From contig NZ_MUIO01000054.1 of assembly GCF_002087235.1 (NCBI RefSeq), forward strand, positions 1 through 63,575: DNA of 63,575 nucleotides, in the 5' to 3' direction. Shown one piece after another: positions 1 to 9,254 of the stretch. The first letter of the stretch is position 1; each line of letters begins with the position of its first letter. The translations under genes and the position numbers were made by a program. The notes beneath the pieces were generated by a model, which saw only the letters and a list, made by a program, of their open reading frames with translations, ran no database searches and was not told the origin of the DNA. The stretch comes from Pseudomonas floridensis (lineage in GTDB: Bacteria > Pseudomonadota > Gammaproteobacteria > Pseudomonadales > Pseudomonadaceae).

Positions 1-393
1 CTGCAGACGCTCGATGGCCGGAGCCGGCGTGTCGTTCTGCAGGAATGGCTTCACCTTCTCGTACTGCTTGTAGAAGATGCTCATATCGACGACCAGGTCA
101 CGAATGACCGGCAGGCCAGGCAGCGGACGTACGATCAGCTTGCCCTTGGCGACCACAGCAGACAGCGGCGTGATGCACGCCAGGCCGTTCTTGCCGTTAA
201 TGTTCATGCCATCGGAGCCACAGACGCCCTCGCGGCAGGAGCGACGATACGAGAAACCTTGATCCTGTTCTTTGACCAGGGCCAGCACGTCCAGCACCAT
301 CAGGTCCTTGCCACCGGTATCGACCTGAAATTCCTGCATGAACGGCGCAGCGTCCTGCTCAGGGTTGTAACGATAAACACTGACTTGCAACAT
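1..393 (-). CDS. sdhB: Succinate dehydrogenase iron-sulfur subunit, 3' end missing at window edge
   Basis: Electron-transfer subunit of succinate:quinone oxidoreductase (complex II), on the cytoplasmic face of the inner membrane; it passes electrons from SdhA flavin to quinone in SdhCD. The first 131 codons are visible, starting at MLQVSVYRYN. The [2Fe-2S] ligand region is present: Cys53, Cys58 and Cys73, with Asp61 in the position used as a ligand in the E. coli protein. The later Cys clusters for [4Fe-4S] and [3Fe-4S] lie beyond the left edge. It starts 12 bases after the sdhA stop, so it is the last sdh gene of the operon sdhC-D-A-B. Confidence 0.95.
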   Translation of the reverse strand, partial: MLQVSVYRYNPEQDAAPFMQEFQVDTGGKDLMVLDVLALVKEQDQGFSYRRSCREGVCGSDGMNINGKNGLACITPLSAVVAKGKLIVRPLPGLPVIRDLVVDMSIFYKQYEKVKPFLQNDTPAPAIERLQ

Positions 394-405
394 ATCGGTC
401 ACCCC

Positions 406-2178
406 TTAATAAGTCCGAATCTTAGGCTCAAAAGTCGGAACAGTTTTCGGCGAGAAGTTCACGGCACGCTTGGCTACGCGCTTGTCACCCGGGAAGTACA
501 GGGTGTGGCACAGCCAGTTCTCGTCATCGCGATCTTCAAAGTCTTCACGGGCGTGTGCGCCGCGAGACTCTTTACGATGCTCTGCGGCAATCGCCGTGGC
601 TTCGGCAACTTCCAGCAGGTTTTGCAGTTCAAGCGCTTCGATACGGGCAGTGTTGAACGCCTGGCTCTTATCGTTGATCTTGACGTTGGCGATACGCTGA
701 CGCAGGTCCGCCAGTTGAGCGATACCTTTCTGCATGTATTCGCCGGTACGGAATACACCGAAGTAGTTCTGCATGCAGCTCTGCAGCTCTTTACGCAGTG
801 AGGCAACGTCTTCGCCGGTGGTGCGCTCGTTCAGGCCGGCAAGGCGCGCCAGAGCGGCATCGATGTCGGACTGGGACGCACGGGCGTAATCAACGCCTTC
901 ACGCAGCGCCTGCTCCAGGTGAATACCTGCGGCACGACCGAAGACCACCAGGTCGAGCAGCGAGTTACCGCCCAGACGGTTGGCACCGTGAACCGATACG
1001 CAGGCCACTTCGCCTACTGCGAACAGACCCGGAATGATCTGATCCGTTCCGGTGGCGTCCTGAGTGATCGCCTGACCGTGAATGTTGGTGGCAACGCCGC
1101 CCATCATATAGTGGCAAGTCGGTACTACAGGAATCGGCGCGGTAGCCGGATCGACGTGGGCAAAGGTCTTGGACAGCTCCATGATGCCCGGCAGACGGCT
1201 GTGCAGCACTTCTTCACCCAGGTGATCGAGCTTGAGCATCACGTGATCGCCGTCAGGACCACAACCGTTGCCGGCGATGATTTCCTTGACCATGGAACGC
1301 GCCACGACATCACGACCGGCAAGGTCTTTCGCGTTAGGCGCATAACGCTCCATGAAACGCTCGCCGTGCTTGTTGATCAGGTAACCGCCTTCACCACGGC
1401 AACCTTCGGTGACCAGCACACCTGCGCCGGCAATACCGGTCGGGTGGAACTGCCACATTTCGATGTCCTGAACCGGCACACCGGCACGCAGCGCCATGCC
1501 GATGCCGTCACCGGTATTGATCAGGGCGTTGGTGGTCGACGAGTAGATGCGGCCTGCACCACCGGTCGCCAGTACGGTTGCGTTGGCGCGGATGTACGAG
1601 GTCTCACCGGTTTCGATGCAGATGGCGATGATGCCGACGAACGCGCCGTCCTGGTTCTTCACCAGATCCACTGCATAGTATTCGTTCAGGAATACGGTGC
1701 CGGCCTTCAGGTTGGCCTGATACAGGGTGTGCAGCAGCGCGTGACCGGTACGGTCGGCTGCGGCGCAGGTACGTGCAGCCTGACCACCCTTGCCGAAGTC
1801 CTTGGACTGACCGCCGAACGGACGCTGGTAGATACGGCCCTGTTCTGTACGGGAAAACGGCAGACCCATGTGCTCGAGTTCGAAGACCGCTTCCGGACCT
1901 ACGGAACACATGTATTCGATAGCGTCCTGGTCACCGATGTAGTCGGAGCCCTTGACGGTATCGTACATGTGCCAGCGCCAGTCATCGTTCGGATCGGCCG
2001 AAGCGATGGCACAGGTGATGCCACCCTGGGCAGACACGGTGTGCGAGCGGGTCGGGAAGACCTTGGTGACCACGGCAGTCTTGTGACCGCCCTGAGCGAG
2101 TTGCAGCGCAGCGCGCATGCCGGCACCGCCGCCGCCAATGATGATGGCATCGAAGGAAAGTGTGTTTGTATTAGCCAT
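406..2178 (-). CDS. sdhA: Succinate dehydrogenase flavoprotein subunit
   Basis: Catalytic subunit of complex II, oxidising succinate to fumarate in the TCA cycle. The 590-residue length matches the family. The N-terminus carries the FAD dinucleotide-binding glycine cluster ([15 protein letters not shown]), followed by the SHTVSAQGG segment whose His carries covalent FAD in this family. The HPTGI segment and the C-terminal [14 protein letters not shown] block are also typical. It sits 3 bases downstream of sdhD and 12 bases upstream of sdhB, consistent with one transcript. A large antisense reading frame over this gene is only a shadow. Confidence 0.98.
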   Translation of the reverse strand: MANTNTLSFDAIIIGGGGAGMRAALQLAQGGHKTAVVTKVFPTRSHTVSAQGGITCAIASADPNDDWRWHMYDTVKGSDYIGDQDAIEYMCSVGPEAVFELEHMGLPFSRTEQGRIYQRPFGGQSKDFGKGGQAARTCAAADRTGHALLHTLYQANLKAGTVFLNEYYAVDLVKNQDGAFVGIIAICIETGETSYIRANATVLATGGAGRIYSSTTNALINTGDGIGMALRAGVPVQDIEMWQFHPTGIAGAGVLVTEGCRGEGGYLINKHGERFMERYAPNAKDLAGRDVVARSMVKEIIAGNGCGPDGDHVMLKLDHLGEEVLHSRLPGIMELSKTFAHVDPATAPIPVVPTCHYMMGGVATNIHGQAITQDATGTDQIIPGLFAVGEVACVSVHGANRLGGNSLLDLVVFGRAAGIHLEQALREGVDYARASQSDIDAALARLAGLNERTTGEDVASLRKELQSCMQNYFGVFRTGEYMQKGIAQLADLRQRIANVKINDKSQAFNTARIEALELQNLLEVAEATAIAAEHRKESRGAHAREDFEDRDDENWLCHTLYFPGDKRVAKRAVNFSPKTVPTFEPKIRTY

Positions 2179-2181
2179 GAA

Positions 2182-2550
2182 TCAGATACCCCAAAGAATC
2201 TGCACGCCCCAGACGAAGTAGGCGAACATCAGAACGCCACATACCGCCTGAAACAGGAAACGGACTGCAGTCGCGGACTTGCCCAGCGCCATCGGCGTCA
2301 GGTAGTCGGTCGCGATGGTCCACATGCCGACCCAGGCGTGAGCGCCAAGGGCAACGAGGGCCAGCAGACTGAAGATGCGCATCCAGTTGTTCGCGAACAG
2401 ATCATGCCATTGGGCGTAGCTCAGACCCGGGTGAAAGACCATGTATCCGATCAGGAAAATGAAGTAAGCCGCGAGCACGACCGCAGAAACACGCTGTGCC
2501 ATCCAGTCATAGAGGCCCGAACGTGAAAGGTTGGTGACGTTGGTTACCAT
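2182..2550 (-). CDS. sdhD: Succinate dehydrogenase membrane anchor subunit D
   Basis: One of two membrane anchors of complex II, binding haem b and quinone with SdhC. The protein is 122 residues (MVTNVTNLSRSGLYDW...), with three hydrophobic segments and a His in the second (ALGAHAWVGMW) suited to haem ligation. I chose the ATG at 2550 because the AGGAG ribosome site is 7 bases upstream; the alternative ATG at 2556 has only one base between. The start overlaps the end of sdhC by 7 bases, which suggests translational coupling. Confidence 0.93.
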   Translation of the reverse strand: MVTNVTNLSRSGLYDWMAQRVSAVVLAAYFIFLIGYMVFHPGLSYAQWHDLFANNWMRIFSLLALVALGAHAWVGMWTIATDYLTPMALGKSATAVRFLFQAVCGVLMFAYFVWGVQILWGI

Positions 2551-2930
2551 ATCCATACTCCTGCCAGCAGAATCAGTACCACGGAAACCGCGATAACGAT
2601 TTTGGAGCCCAGCTTGCCGCCTTCCAGCGTCTCGCCCACTCCCGTGTCCATGATCAGGTGACGGATACCGGCCACCAGGTGATACAGCAGGGCAGACAGC
2701 AGCCCCCAGATGACAAGCTTGGCCAGCGGGCTGGTCAGACACGCTTTTACTTCACCGAAGCCTTCTTCGGACGCCAGCGACTTGTCCATTGCATACAGCA
2801 TGATTGCAATACCGACAAAGAGGATGACACCGGAGATACGGTGAAGGATGGACGTGTAAGCAGTGACTGGGAGCTTGATGGTCCTTAGGTCTAGATTTAC
2901 AGGTCGTTGGCTATTCACGGCTTTTTTCAC
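2544..2930 (-). CDS. sdhC: Succinate dehydrogenase cytochrome b556 subunit
   Basis: Membrane anchor and haem b subunit of complex II, 128 residues with three transmembrane helices. The family signature RPVNLDL near the N-terminus and SILHRISGVILF in helix I are present, and LLYHLVAGIRHLIMD supplies the haem-binding His region. The start is GTG (codes MKKAVNSQ), with AGGGG about 9 bases upstream. It is the first gene of the sdh operon; its promoter is at 3051-3079. In P. aeruginosa sdh mRNA is repressed by the iron-responsive PrrF small RNAs; whether that holds here cannot be read from this window. Confidence 0.95.
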   Translation of the reverse strand: MKKAVNSQRPVNLDLRTIKLPVTAYTSILHRISGVILFVGIAIMLYAMDKSLASEEGFGEVKACLTSPLAKLVIWGLLSALLYHLVAGIRHLIMDTGVGETLEGGKLGSKIVIAVSVVLILLAGVWIW

Positions 2931-3050
2931 ACTGAAGAGCCCCTAACAATCAGGGCAAGTTGTTGGGAAGTGCACTGGTCAGGTACCCACCACCCAGGAA
3001 GTGACGACCCCCTTCGAACAGGCCCAAAAGCCCCCGGCGGTCGGACGCCG

Positions 3051-3079
3051 AGTATAGACAGTTAGGTTACTAATGACAA
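3051..3079 (-). promoter_or_regulatory. Sigma70-type promoter for sdhCDAB
   Basis: On the minus strand, TTGTCA (3079-3074) and TATACT (3056-3051) are separated by exactly 17 bases, five of six matches to each consensus hexamer. It lies about 120 bases upstream of the sdhC start, leaving an untranslated leader that could carry post-transcriptional control. Start site not verified. Confidence 0.65.
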
Positions 3080-3194
3080 CGCACAGACTTACCGCCAATA
3101 GCGGATTGCGCTCATCACATAAAAGGCGTAAACGGCAGGAAACGAGCGTGGAAAAATCTGCGCCAGGGCCTTCTGGAACACGACTTTAGGCAAA

Positions 3195-3222
3195 TTGACT
3201 TTAGAATTTATCTCACTATAGT
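3195..3222 (+). promoter_or_regulatory. Sigma70-type promoter for gltA with a palindrome over the -10
   Basis: TTGACT (3195-3200) and TATAGT (3217-3222) are 16 bases apart, five of six matches each. The perfect 12-base palindrome TCACTATAGTGA (3213-3224) covers the -10 element and could be an operator. The gltA start is about 58 bases downstream. The region 2931-3280 otherwise holds only this promoter and the divergent sdhC promoter; I see no gene in it. Confidence 0.65.
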
Positions 3223-3280
3223 GATGCGGGCCCTGCGTGGGGGGCCTGTCTGATGATTTGAAGCATAAATAGGAGGCCAC

Positions 3281-4570
3281 ATGGCTGACAAAAAAGCGCA
3301 GTTGATCATCGAGGGCGCAGCCCCCGTCGAGCTGCCAATTCTGACCGGTACAGTGGGTCCGGACGTGATCGACGTACGCGGTCTCACCGCCACCGGCCGC
3401 TTCACATTCGACCCGGGCTTCATGTCGACCGCCTCTTGCGAGTCGAAGATCACCTACATTGATGGTGACAACGGAATCCTGCTTCACCGCGGCTACCCGA
3501 TCGAACAACTGGCCGAGCAGTCCGACTACCTGGAAACCTGCTACCTGCTGCTCAATGGCGAACTGCCAACCGCCGAGCAGAAAGCCCAGTTCGTTGCCGT
3601 GGTCAAGAACCACACGATGGTCCACGAACAGCTCAAGACCTTTTTCAACGGCTTTCGCCGCGATGCTCACCCGATGGCGGTCATGTGCGGCGTAGTCGGC
3701 GCACTTTCAGCGTTCTATCACGACTCGCTGGACATCAATAACCCGCAGCACCGCGAGATTTCCGCCGTACGCCTGGTCGCCAAGATGCCGACCCTCGCCG
3801 CGATGGTCTACAAGTACTCCATGGGCCAGCCCATGATGTACCCGCGCAACGACCTCAGCTACGCCGAAAACTTCCTGCACATGATGTTCAACACCCCGTG
3901 CGAGATCAAACCGATCAGCCCGGTGCTGGCCAAGGCGATGGACAAGATCTTCATCCTGCACGCCGACCACGAACAGAACGCATCCACCTCCACCGTGCGC
4001 ATGGCAGGCTCCTCGGGCGCCAACCCGTTCGCCTGTATCGCAGCTGGCATCGCGGCACTCTGGGGCCCGGCTCACGGCGGCGCCAACGAGGCCGTGCTGA
4101 CCATGCTCGATGAAATCGGCGATGTCTCGAACATCGACACCTTCATCGCCAAGGCCAAAGACAAGAACGATCCGTTCAAGCTCATGGGCTTCGGCCACCG
4201 CGTCTACAAGAACCGCGACCCACGCGCCACCGTGATGAAGCAGACCTGCGACGAAGTCCTCAAGGAACTGGGCATCAACAACGATCCGCAACTCGAACTG
4301 GCCATGCGCCTGGAAGAGATCGCCCTGACCGACCCTTACTTCATCGAACGCTCGCTGTACCCGAACGTGGATTTCTATTCGGGCATCATTCTGAAGGCCA
4401 TCGGCATTCCAACCAGCATGTTCACCGTGATATTCGCCCTGGCGCGGACCGTCGGCTGGATCTCGCACTGGAAGGAAATGCTCTCAAGCCCCTACAAGAT
4501 CGGTCGCCCGCGCCAGCTGTACACCGGCAACGTGCAGCGCGACATCGTCGAGCTGAAAGACCGCAAGTAA
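3281..4570 (+). CDS. gltA: Citrate synthase
   Basis: Condenses oxaloacetate and acetyl-CoA to citrate, the entry step of the TCA cycle. The 429-residue protein is the length of the Gram-negative type II hexameric enzyme. Catalytic segments are visible: [10 protein letters not shown], the [10 protein letters not shown] block with active-site His, and [14 protein letters not shown] with the second His; the active-site Asp lies in PNVDFYSG. The start has a strong AGGAGG site 4 bases upstream of ATG. It is divergent from sdhCDAB, as in other pseudomonads, and ends at a clear terminator. Confidence 0.98.
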   Translation: MADKKAQLIIEGAAPVELPILTGTVGPDVIDVRGLTATGRFTFDPGFMSTASCESKITYIDGDNGILLHRGYPIEQLAEQSDYLETCYLLLNGELPTAEQKAQFVAVVKNHTMVHEQLKTFFNGFRRDAHPMAVMCGVVGALSAFYHDSLDINNPQHREISAVRLVAKMPTLAAMVYKYSMGQPMMYPRNDLSYAENFLHMMFNTPCEIKPISPVLAKAMDKIFILHADHEQNASTSTVRMAGSSGANPFACIAAGIAALWGPAHGGANEAVLTMLDEIGDVSNIDTFIAKAKDKNDPFKLMGFGHRVYKNRDPRATVMKQTCDEVLKELGINNDPQLELAMRLEEIALTDPYFIERSLYPNVDFYSGIILKAIGIPTSMFTVIFALARTVGWISHWKEMLSSPYKIGRPRQLYTGNVQRDIVELKDRK

Positions 4571-4591
4571 GCGCAACACGCGCATACCAAA

Positions 4592-4617
4592 AGGGCTGCC
4601 GGTGGCAGCCCTTTTTG
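4592..4617 (+). terminator. Rho-independent terminator of gltA
   Basis: AGGGCTGCC-ggt-GGCAGCCCT stem followed directly by TTTTT, 21 bases after the gltA stop. It may also serve as a barrier for the converging START-domain gene. Confidence 0.9.
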
Positions 4618-4635
4618 CATCAGGACAAAGACGCG

Positions 4636-5244
4636 CTACTGCGCGGCCGCCCTCTCCCTCAATGCCTTAAGCGTATTGAAGGGTGCATCCACGACAAACT
4701 TGTTGGCCAGCATGGACGGCACGCTGCCGCCCGGCTCGGTGTGTACCTGATAGGTCACCTCGGTCTGGTTCGGCCCTTTGGGCACCAGTTTCCAGAAACC
4801 TTTGACCTCGGTCACACGCACATACCCCTTCTCTTGAGGAATGTAATCGGGCTGCTCTTCCAGATTGCGGGTCAAGCTGCCGTCGGCGCCCTCCTGCGTG
4901 GTAATGAGCAACACCGAGTCACGCGGCGTTACCGGCCATGGCGTATTGAAGCGCGTGTAGGTCCAGGCCTTGTTGCCGTCATACTTGAGCACCTTCTGCA
5001 ACTGACACTCATGAATCCATGCGCAGGCACCCGCGACATCTTCCTGAAGAGCCCGCAGCTTCTTGACGCTGGCATTGATCGTGGTCACCCCACGATACGC
5101 CTTGTATTTGGAGCCCGGCACATCGCTCAGCGAAACCTGAATCCCGTCCTCATCCTTGGCCACCTGCCAGTCCTCAGCCTGAACAGCACCCACCAGCATT
5201 ACAGTCAAGCCACACGCTACAGCCATGCGATACAGCGGACCCAT
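4636..5244 (-). CDS. START-domain protein, exported
   Basis: A 202-residue protein of the START/polyketide-cyclase-like fold found in pseudomonads and other proteobacteria. Residues 1-20 (MGPLYRM...GAVQA) form a Sec signal peptide; the body reads EDWQVAKDEDGIQVSLSDVPGSKYKAY then PWPVTPRDSVLL and a C-terminal helix KALRERAAAQ, which match the START layout. Such domains bind hydrophobic ligands; the ligand here is unknown. I chose the ATG at 5244, with AAGGAA about 9 bases upstream, because the longer frame (to 5328) puts 28 residues before the signal peptide. It follows the YkgJ-type gene on the same strand. Confidence 0.8.
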   Translation of the reverse strand: MGPLYRMAVACGLTVMLVGAVQAEDWQVAKDEDGIQVSLSDVPGSKYKAYRGVTTINASVKKLRALQEDVAGACAWIHECQLQKVLKYDGNKAWTYTRFNTPWPVTPRDSVLLITTQEGADGSLTRNLEEQPDYIPQEKGYVRVTEVKGFWKLVPKGPNQTEVTYQVHTEPGGSVPSMLANKFVVDAPFNTLKALRERAAAQ

Positions 5245-5300
5245 TGTCTTATTCCTTATTGTTGAGATTCCGGTAAAACAATTGTGCTCGGCAGCAGTTT

Positions 5301-5558
5301 TCAGGCAACTGCAGTCATTTTTTCCCACCAGCCGATCAGACGGATCGCATCGGCCTGATCAACCCCACACACATCATCGGCAGCCTTGAACTGACTGCAG
5401 ACTGCCGGCCGATCCGGGCGACCGAACAGGCCGCAGAGCAACTCCACAGAGAGATGCAGGCAGCGTTCACCTGCGGGCTTGCCATTCGGCATGCCAGGTA
5501 TCGGCGATGTAATGGAAGGCGCGATGCAGCATGCACCGCAACCAGAGCGGCAGTCCAT
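5301..5558 (-). CDS. YkgJ-family cysteine-cluster protein
   Basis: A small protein of about 85 residues with a CxxGCGACC-like N-terminus (MDCRSGCGACCIAP) and further Cys residues (GERC, LLCGLF, AVCSQF, DVCG). Families of this type (YkgJ, zinc/iron-chelating) are thought to bind zinc or an iron-sulfur cluster; function is not established. The start is placed at 5558, where the conserved sequence begins and AAGGG lies upstream; a frame 18 codons longer exists. It lies 56 bases upstream of the START-domain gene on the same strand and may be co-transcribed with it. Confidence 0.75.
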   Translation of the reverse strand: MDCRSGCGACCIAPSITSPIPGMPNGKPAGERCLHLSVELLCGLFGRPDRPAVCSQFKAADDVCGVDQADAIRLIGWWEKMTAVA

Positions 5559-5651
5559 GACCCTGACCCTTGCTGAATGGTTGAAAAGAAATGAAATAGT
5601 ACCCATCAACACGACCGCTTGGAAATGGCGTTCCGGACGATGAATAAGGCC

Positions 5652-6311
5652 TTACTGCTTGAATTTGAAATCCAGCGCGGCACCTTCGACGTCGCGACGG
5701 TTGTCGTTCCGCATTTGCAGCTGCATCTCGTTGGACAGCAAGCGACCATTCAACTCAAAGGGGCTCGGATCACCCGAGGATTCGCCACCGAACATCTGCG
5801 GCAGAATCGGTTTGCGCTTGGCAGTAATGACATTGGCCGGCGGATCGAGCTGCTTGACCAGCTCAGGTGGCAGGCTCAGGTCCAGCTTCGGCCGATTGAT
5901 GCGCACATCCTTAGACTTTGTCTCTTTGCCCGCCTTAGTGCTGGCTGCCGCATCACGCCTGGCTGTCGCAGCCTTGGCTGCAGTCGGTTTCGATGTCGAT
6001 TTTCCCGTCGCAGGCACCTCCTGAATCGGCCGTGGAGCGACCGGCCGGGAAGCTTCCTTGCCTGCAACAACGGGCGTTACCGGAATATTGGGCATCAACT
6101 GATGAGTAGTCACGGGAGGCGACTTTTCGGAAGCCGCATCGGTCACCACCGATTCGCGCGGCGAATCGCTGGTCGAACGCGCTTCGGAGGTCACTGGAGA
6201 CGATACTGGCGCAGGGACACTGCTTTCAGTCTTCGGTTTGGGCACCGGCGTTTCCTGAGCATCACACGCACTCAGCAACACGATGACCGCAAGACCTAAA
6301 CAGCGAAACAT
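5652..6311 (-). CDS. Proline/serine-rich lipoprotein of unknown function
   Basis: Starts MFRCLGLAVIVLLSAC, a lipoprotein signal peptide with lipobox LSAC, so the mature protein would begin at that Cys. The next roughly 120 residues are rich in Pro, Ser, Thr, Ala and Lys (low complexity, likely disordered). A conserved-looking C-terminal block follows (RINRPKLDLSLPPELVKQL ... PILPQMFGGE ... LNGRLLSNEMQLQMRN). An ATG two codons earlier (6317) is equally possible; neither has a strong ribosome site. I recognise no catalytic domain. A disordered linker with a short C-terminal motif suggests an envelope tether, but this is inference. Confidence 0.7.
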   Translation of the reverse strand: MFRCLGLAVIVLLSACDAQETPVPKPKTESSVPAPVSSPVTSEARSTSDSPRESVVTDAASEKSPPVTTHQLMPNIPVTPVVAGKEASRPVAPRPIQEVPATGKSTSKPTAAKAATARRDAAASTKAGKETKSKDVRINRPKLDLSLPPELVKQLDPPANVITAKRKPILPQMFGGESSGDPSPFELNGRLLSNEMQLQMRNDNRRDVEGAALDFKFKQ

Positions 6312-6430
6312 ATTCATAGGCAAAAAAATCAGACAAGACAGTGGCAAAGCCGAAAGAGCTACATGCTGTGCCTTTGAGGCCTACATGACAAGCCAAGAGT
6401 TCCAGACAATCGACGAAAATCAGCTCGCGT

Positions 6431-7870
6431 TCAATACGACGGAATCACTTCCTGACACAATTGCCTGGCCAACATCCCTAGCGTCATCAGTGCCCGCTCA
6501 GCCTCTCTGTTCCAAGGCATCCCGCAATTGAGCCGGATACAATGGTTGAATTGCTCGGTATTGCTGAAGATCAGTCCGGGCGCGATGCTGATGCCCTGCT
6601 CCAGCGCCCTGACATGCAACTCCTGCGTATTGACCCGTCCGGGCAGACTGACCCATAGAATAAACCCACCGGTCGGCCTGCTCATTTGCGTTCCTTCAGG
6701 AAACGACTGCTGCACGGCCAACTGATAGGCGCTCAGGTTCTTGCGGTACTCCAGCCGGATGAATCGCAGATGCCGGTCATACCCCCCATTTTCAAGGTAG
6801 GCGGCAATCGCCATCTGCGTCACGCTGCAGGCCGAGTGCGTACTGAACGTCTGCAGTCGCTGGATCTCGGCCTGATACTTACCCGCGATCATCCAGCCAA
6901 TGCGCACACCGGGCGACAAGGTCTTGGAGAAGCTGGAGCAGTAAATCACCCGCCCCAGCCGATCGAACGCCTTGAGCGCTTTGGTGCGCCCCACTTCGAA
7001 CATCAGTTCGCCATAGACGTCATCTTCGACGACCTGGATGTCGAAATCCGACGCCAGTCGCAACAGGTTCTTCTGTCGCTCCTCCGGCATGGTGCCGCCC
7101 AGCGGATTGCTCAATCGCGACGTGAGCACCAGCGCTTTGATGGACCACTGATTGGCCGCCAGTTGCAAGGCCTCCAGACTGATGCCGGTAGCAGGATCAC
7201 TCGGAATCTCGATGACTTTCAGGCCGAGCAGATCGGCCAGTTGCAGCAACCCGTAGTACGCCGGCGATTCAGCGGCGATCAGATCCCCAGGCCGGGTCAA
7301 TACGCGTAACGCCATTTGCAGCGCATCGACACACCCGTGGGTAATGACCACCTCGGATGGATCGACCACCACGCCCGCATCACGCATTCGGATGGCGACC
7401 TGTCGGCGCAATGGCTCGAAACCCGGACTGAACATGTAACTGAATGCGCGCGGGCTGTGAAAACGCGTGACCTTGGCCAACTGCTGATGCAATGCGCGGA
7501 CAGGCAGATAATCCACGTGAGGCACGGCCGCGCCCAGCGCGAACACGCCTTCGCGCCGTGACTCTTCAAGTACCTGCTGGATAATGCTGCTACGCGTGAC
7601 CAGGCTTGGACGTTCGACACGGGCGATGTCCGGCGTCGAGGCAGTCAGCGCAGGCGTCTGATGGACGTAATAACCCGACTGCGGCCGCGCCCGTATCAAC
7701 CCCTGATCTTCAAGGTTCGCGTAAGCCTGCAACACCGTTGCATGACTGACATTGAGCTGCGAGCTCATCTTGCGGACCGACGGCACCCGCTCGCCCGGCT
7801 GATAGACACCTCGACGGATGTCCTCGGCCAGCTGCTGAGCGATGCGCTGATAGAGCAAAAGATTGGTCAT
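6431..7870 (-). CDS. MocR/GntR-type transcription regulator with aminotransferase domain
   Basis: A 479-residue fusion: an N-terminal GntR winged helix (residues about 5-75, including GERVPSVRKMSSQLNVSHATVLQAY) and a C-terminal PLP-dependent aminotransferase fold type I domain. The PLP lysine is in SSFSKTLSPGVRIGW. MocR-type regulators sense PLP or amine ligands and usually act on PLP, amino-acid or transport genes. The ATG at 7870 has GAGG 8 bases upstream; a GTG two codons earlier is less well spaced. No obvious divergent partner lies beside it, so its target is unclear. Confidence 0.88.
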   Translation of the reverse strand: MTNLLLYQRIAQQLAEDIRRGVYQPGERVPSVRKMSSQLNVSHATVLQAYANLEDQGLIRARPQSGYYVHQTPALTASTPDIARVERPSLVTRSSIIQQVLEESRREGVFALGAAVPHVDYLPVRALHQQLAKVTRFHSPRAFSYMFSPGFEPLRRQVAIRMRDAGVVVDPSEVVITHGCVDALQMALRVLTRPGDLIAAESPAYYGLLQLADLLGLKVIEIPSDPATGISLEALQLAANQWSIKALVLTSRLSNPLGGTMPEERQKNLLRLASDFDIQVVEDDVYGELMFEVGRTKALKAFDRLGRVIYCSSFSKTLSPGVRIGWMIAGKYQAEIQRLQTFSTHSACSVTQMAIAAYLENGGYDRHLRFIRLEYRKNLSAYQLAVQQSFPEGTQMSRPTGGFILWVSLPGRVNTQELHVRALEQGISIAPGLIFSNTEQFNHCIRLNCGMPWNREAERALMTLGMLARQLCQEVIPSY

Positions 7871-8028
7871 GGACACAGCCTCATGAGGACCGGTTATTTA
7901 TTTTTGTAAAAACAGACGTAATGAAGACCTATACAGTCATGAAGTGTACTGGAACAGTTTCGCCTCCAGCCAGAGATTGTCGGCTGTGCGGAAAAATAAA
8001 CCGGGTGAGTGTGAAAACAGACGGGACA

Positions 8029-8055
8029 CCGCCCGGCTAGCGAAAGACCGGGCGG
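8029..8055 (-). terminator. Hairpin, possible terminator after the OmpA-type gene
   Basis: CCGCCCGG and CCGGGCGG form an 8-base perfect stem with an 11-base loop, 26 bases downstream of the stop at 8081. No strong T-run follows, so termination is only suggested. The rest of 7871-8080 shows nothing I can name. Confidence 0.4.
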
Positions 8056-8080
8056 CGGAACTGGCGACGAGGATGAAGAG

Positions 8081-8896
8081 CTATCGAGGCGCGCCCAGCA
8101 GTCCTTTTTCGTCGGAGAACACGATTTCGACGCGACGGTTCTGCGCTCGCCCGCGTTCGGAGGCATTCGCATCGACCGGGAACTGCTGGCCGTACCCTTC
8201 GACCTGAATGCGCTTCTCGTCGATACCGAGATCCATCAACACATCCGCAACTGCCTGCGCACGGTCCCGGGACAGCTTGAGGTTTTCCTGACGATCCCCG
8301 GTGCTGTCGGTGTACCCCTCGATCCGGACAACACGACGCGGGTTGATCTGCAGGAACTGCACGACCTTGAGCACCGTACGGCTGGCCGAGTTTTTGAGTT
8401 CGGCGTGACCGGCATCGAACAGCACATCACCCAGGGTCATGACCAGACCACGATCGGTCTGAGTGGTGGCCAGACTCAGAATCTGATCCTCGAGCCAGCG
8501 GCCCTGCTGCTGGGCGCTGGCCAGCTTCGCCTCGCGCAGCCCCAACTGCAGGCGCTGGCGCTCCATTTCCATCTTCGCCAGACGCTCCTGACTGAGCATC
8601 AGATTGCTGTGCTCGCGAGCAATCTCGCTGTAACGGCTGCTCAAATAGGCGTAATGGCTCACGTCGGCGCTGCTGCCCAGGTAGCTGGAGAGGCGCTCGG
8701 CCCTGGCCAGTGATTCACCTGCACGAATCACGTCTTTCGGCGCACTGCGCAATACGTCGGTGTCTTCTTTCACTTTCTGGAAGTCGGCGCTGGCCTGCTG
8801 CAAGGCCTGATCGCTGTTCTGATGTCCGGCGCAACCGTAAAGGCCTGCCGAGCCCACCAACAGACAAACACTCAACACACGAGGGAGACGGTTCAT
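8081..8896 (-). CDS. OmpA-family outer-membrane lipoprotein with helical N-terminal region
   Basis: A 271-residue protein. The lipoprotein signal ends LYGC (about residue 22). Residues about 25-150 are helical and DUF4398-like (SADFQKVKEDTDVLRSAPKDVIRAGESLARAERLSSYLG), with heptad-like SQERLAKMEMERQRLQLGLREAKLA. The C-terminal OmpA domain (about 155-260) has the peptidoglycan-binding pattern RIEGYTDSTGDRQENLKLSRDRAQAV and the conserved end RAQNRRVEI. It should tether outer membrane to peptidoglycan. It overlaps the upstream DUF4398-like gene by 4 bases (ATGA), so translation is probably coupled. Confidence 0.88.
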   Translation of the reverse strand: MNRLPRVLSVCLLVGSAGLYGCAGHQNSDQALQQASADFQKVKEDTDVLRSAPKDVIRAGESLARAERLSSYLGSSADVSHYAYLSSRYSEIAREHSNLMLSQERLAKMEMERQRLQLGLREAKLASAQQQGRWLEDQILSLATTQTDRGLVMTLGDVLFDAGHAELKNSASRTVLKVVQFLQINPRRVVRIEGYTDSTGDRQENLKLSRDRAQAVADVLMDLGIDEKRIQVEGYGQQFPVDANASERGRAQNRRVEIVFSDEKGLLGAPR

Positions 8897-9252
8897 TGAG
8901 CCTCTCCAAGCTGCTTGCGCAATCGGTTCAGGCGGGTATTGAGCTGATTGATCTGCTCCTGACTCTTGAGCGTCAGCACGCGCGCCTCGGCAAGACGGGC
9001 ATCCAGTTCGGCCTGCTCGGCTTTCATTCGGGCATCCTTGTAGGATTTGTCAGCCATGTCTGCGCGAGCATCGCTGAACTTGGCTTCGGCAGTTTCCAGC
9101 TCCGGCTGCTCATCAGCACCGACGGCCTTGGCTTGCTCCAGTGCCTGCTCGGTCAGTTTAAATTGTTCGGTCGGCACCGGGTCACTGGCGCAGCCGACCA
9201 GCGTGACGACCGCGACGGCGGCAATTGAAAAACGAATACTCACAAAAAACAT
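8893..9252 (-). CDS. DUF4398-type lipoprotein
   Basis: A 119-residue lipoprotein: signal MFFVSIRFSIAAVAVVTLVGC with lipobox VGC, then an Ala/Glu-rich helical body (EQALEQAKAVGADEQPELETAEAKFSDARADMADKSYKDA) typical of DUF4398, ending in a coiled-coil-like NTRLNRLRKQLGEAQ. Its helical body resembles the N-terminal part of the next gene, suggesting the two proteins interact. The start at 9252 gives a proper signal peptide; an 18-codon longer frame does not. It is 2 bases after the solute-binding gene and overlaps the OmpA-type gene by 4. Confidence 0.82.
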   Translation of the reverse strand: MFFVSIRFSIAAVAVVTLVGCASDPVPTEQFKLTEQALEQAKAVGADEQPELETAEAKFSDARADMADKSYKDARMKAEQAELDARLAEARVLTLKSQEQINQLNTRLNRLRKQLGEAQ

Positions 9253-9254
9253 TC

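Noticed and set aside
919..2526. Plus-strand open frame of 535 codons opposite sdhA/sdhD
   Set aside because: It is a shadow of GC-rich codon usage in sdhA; the product resembles no family and the minus-strand gene is certain.
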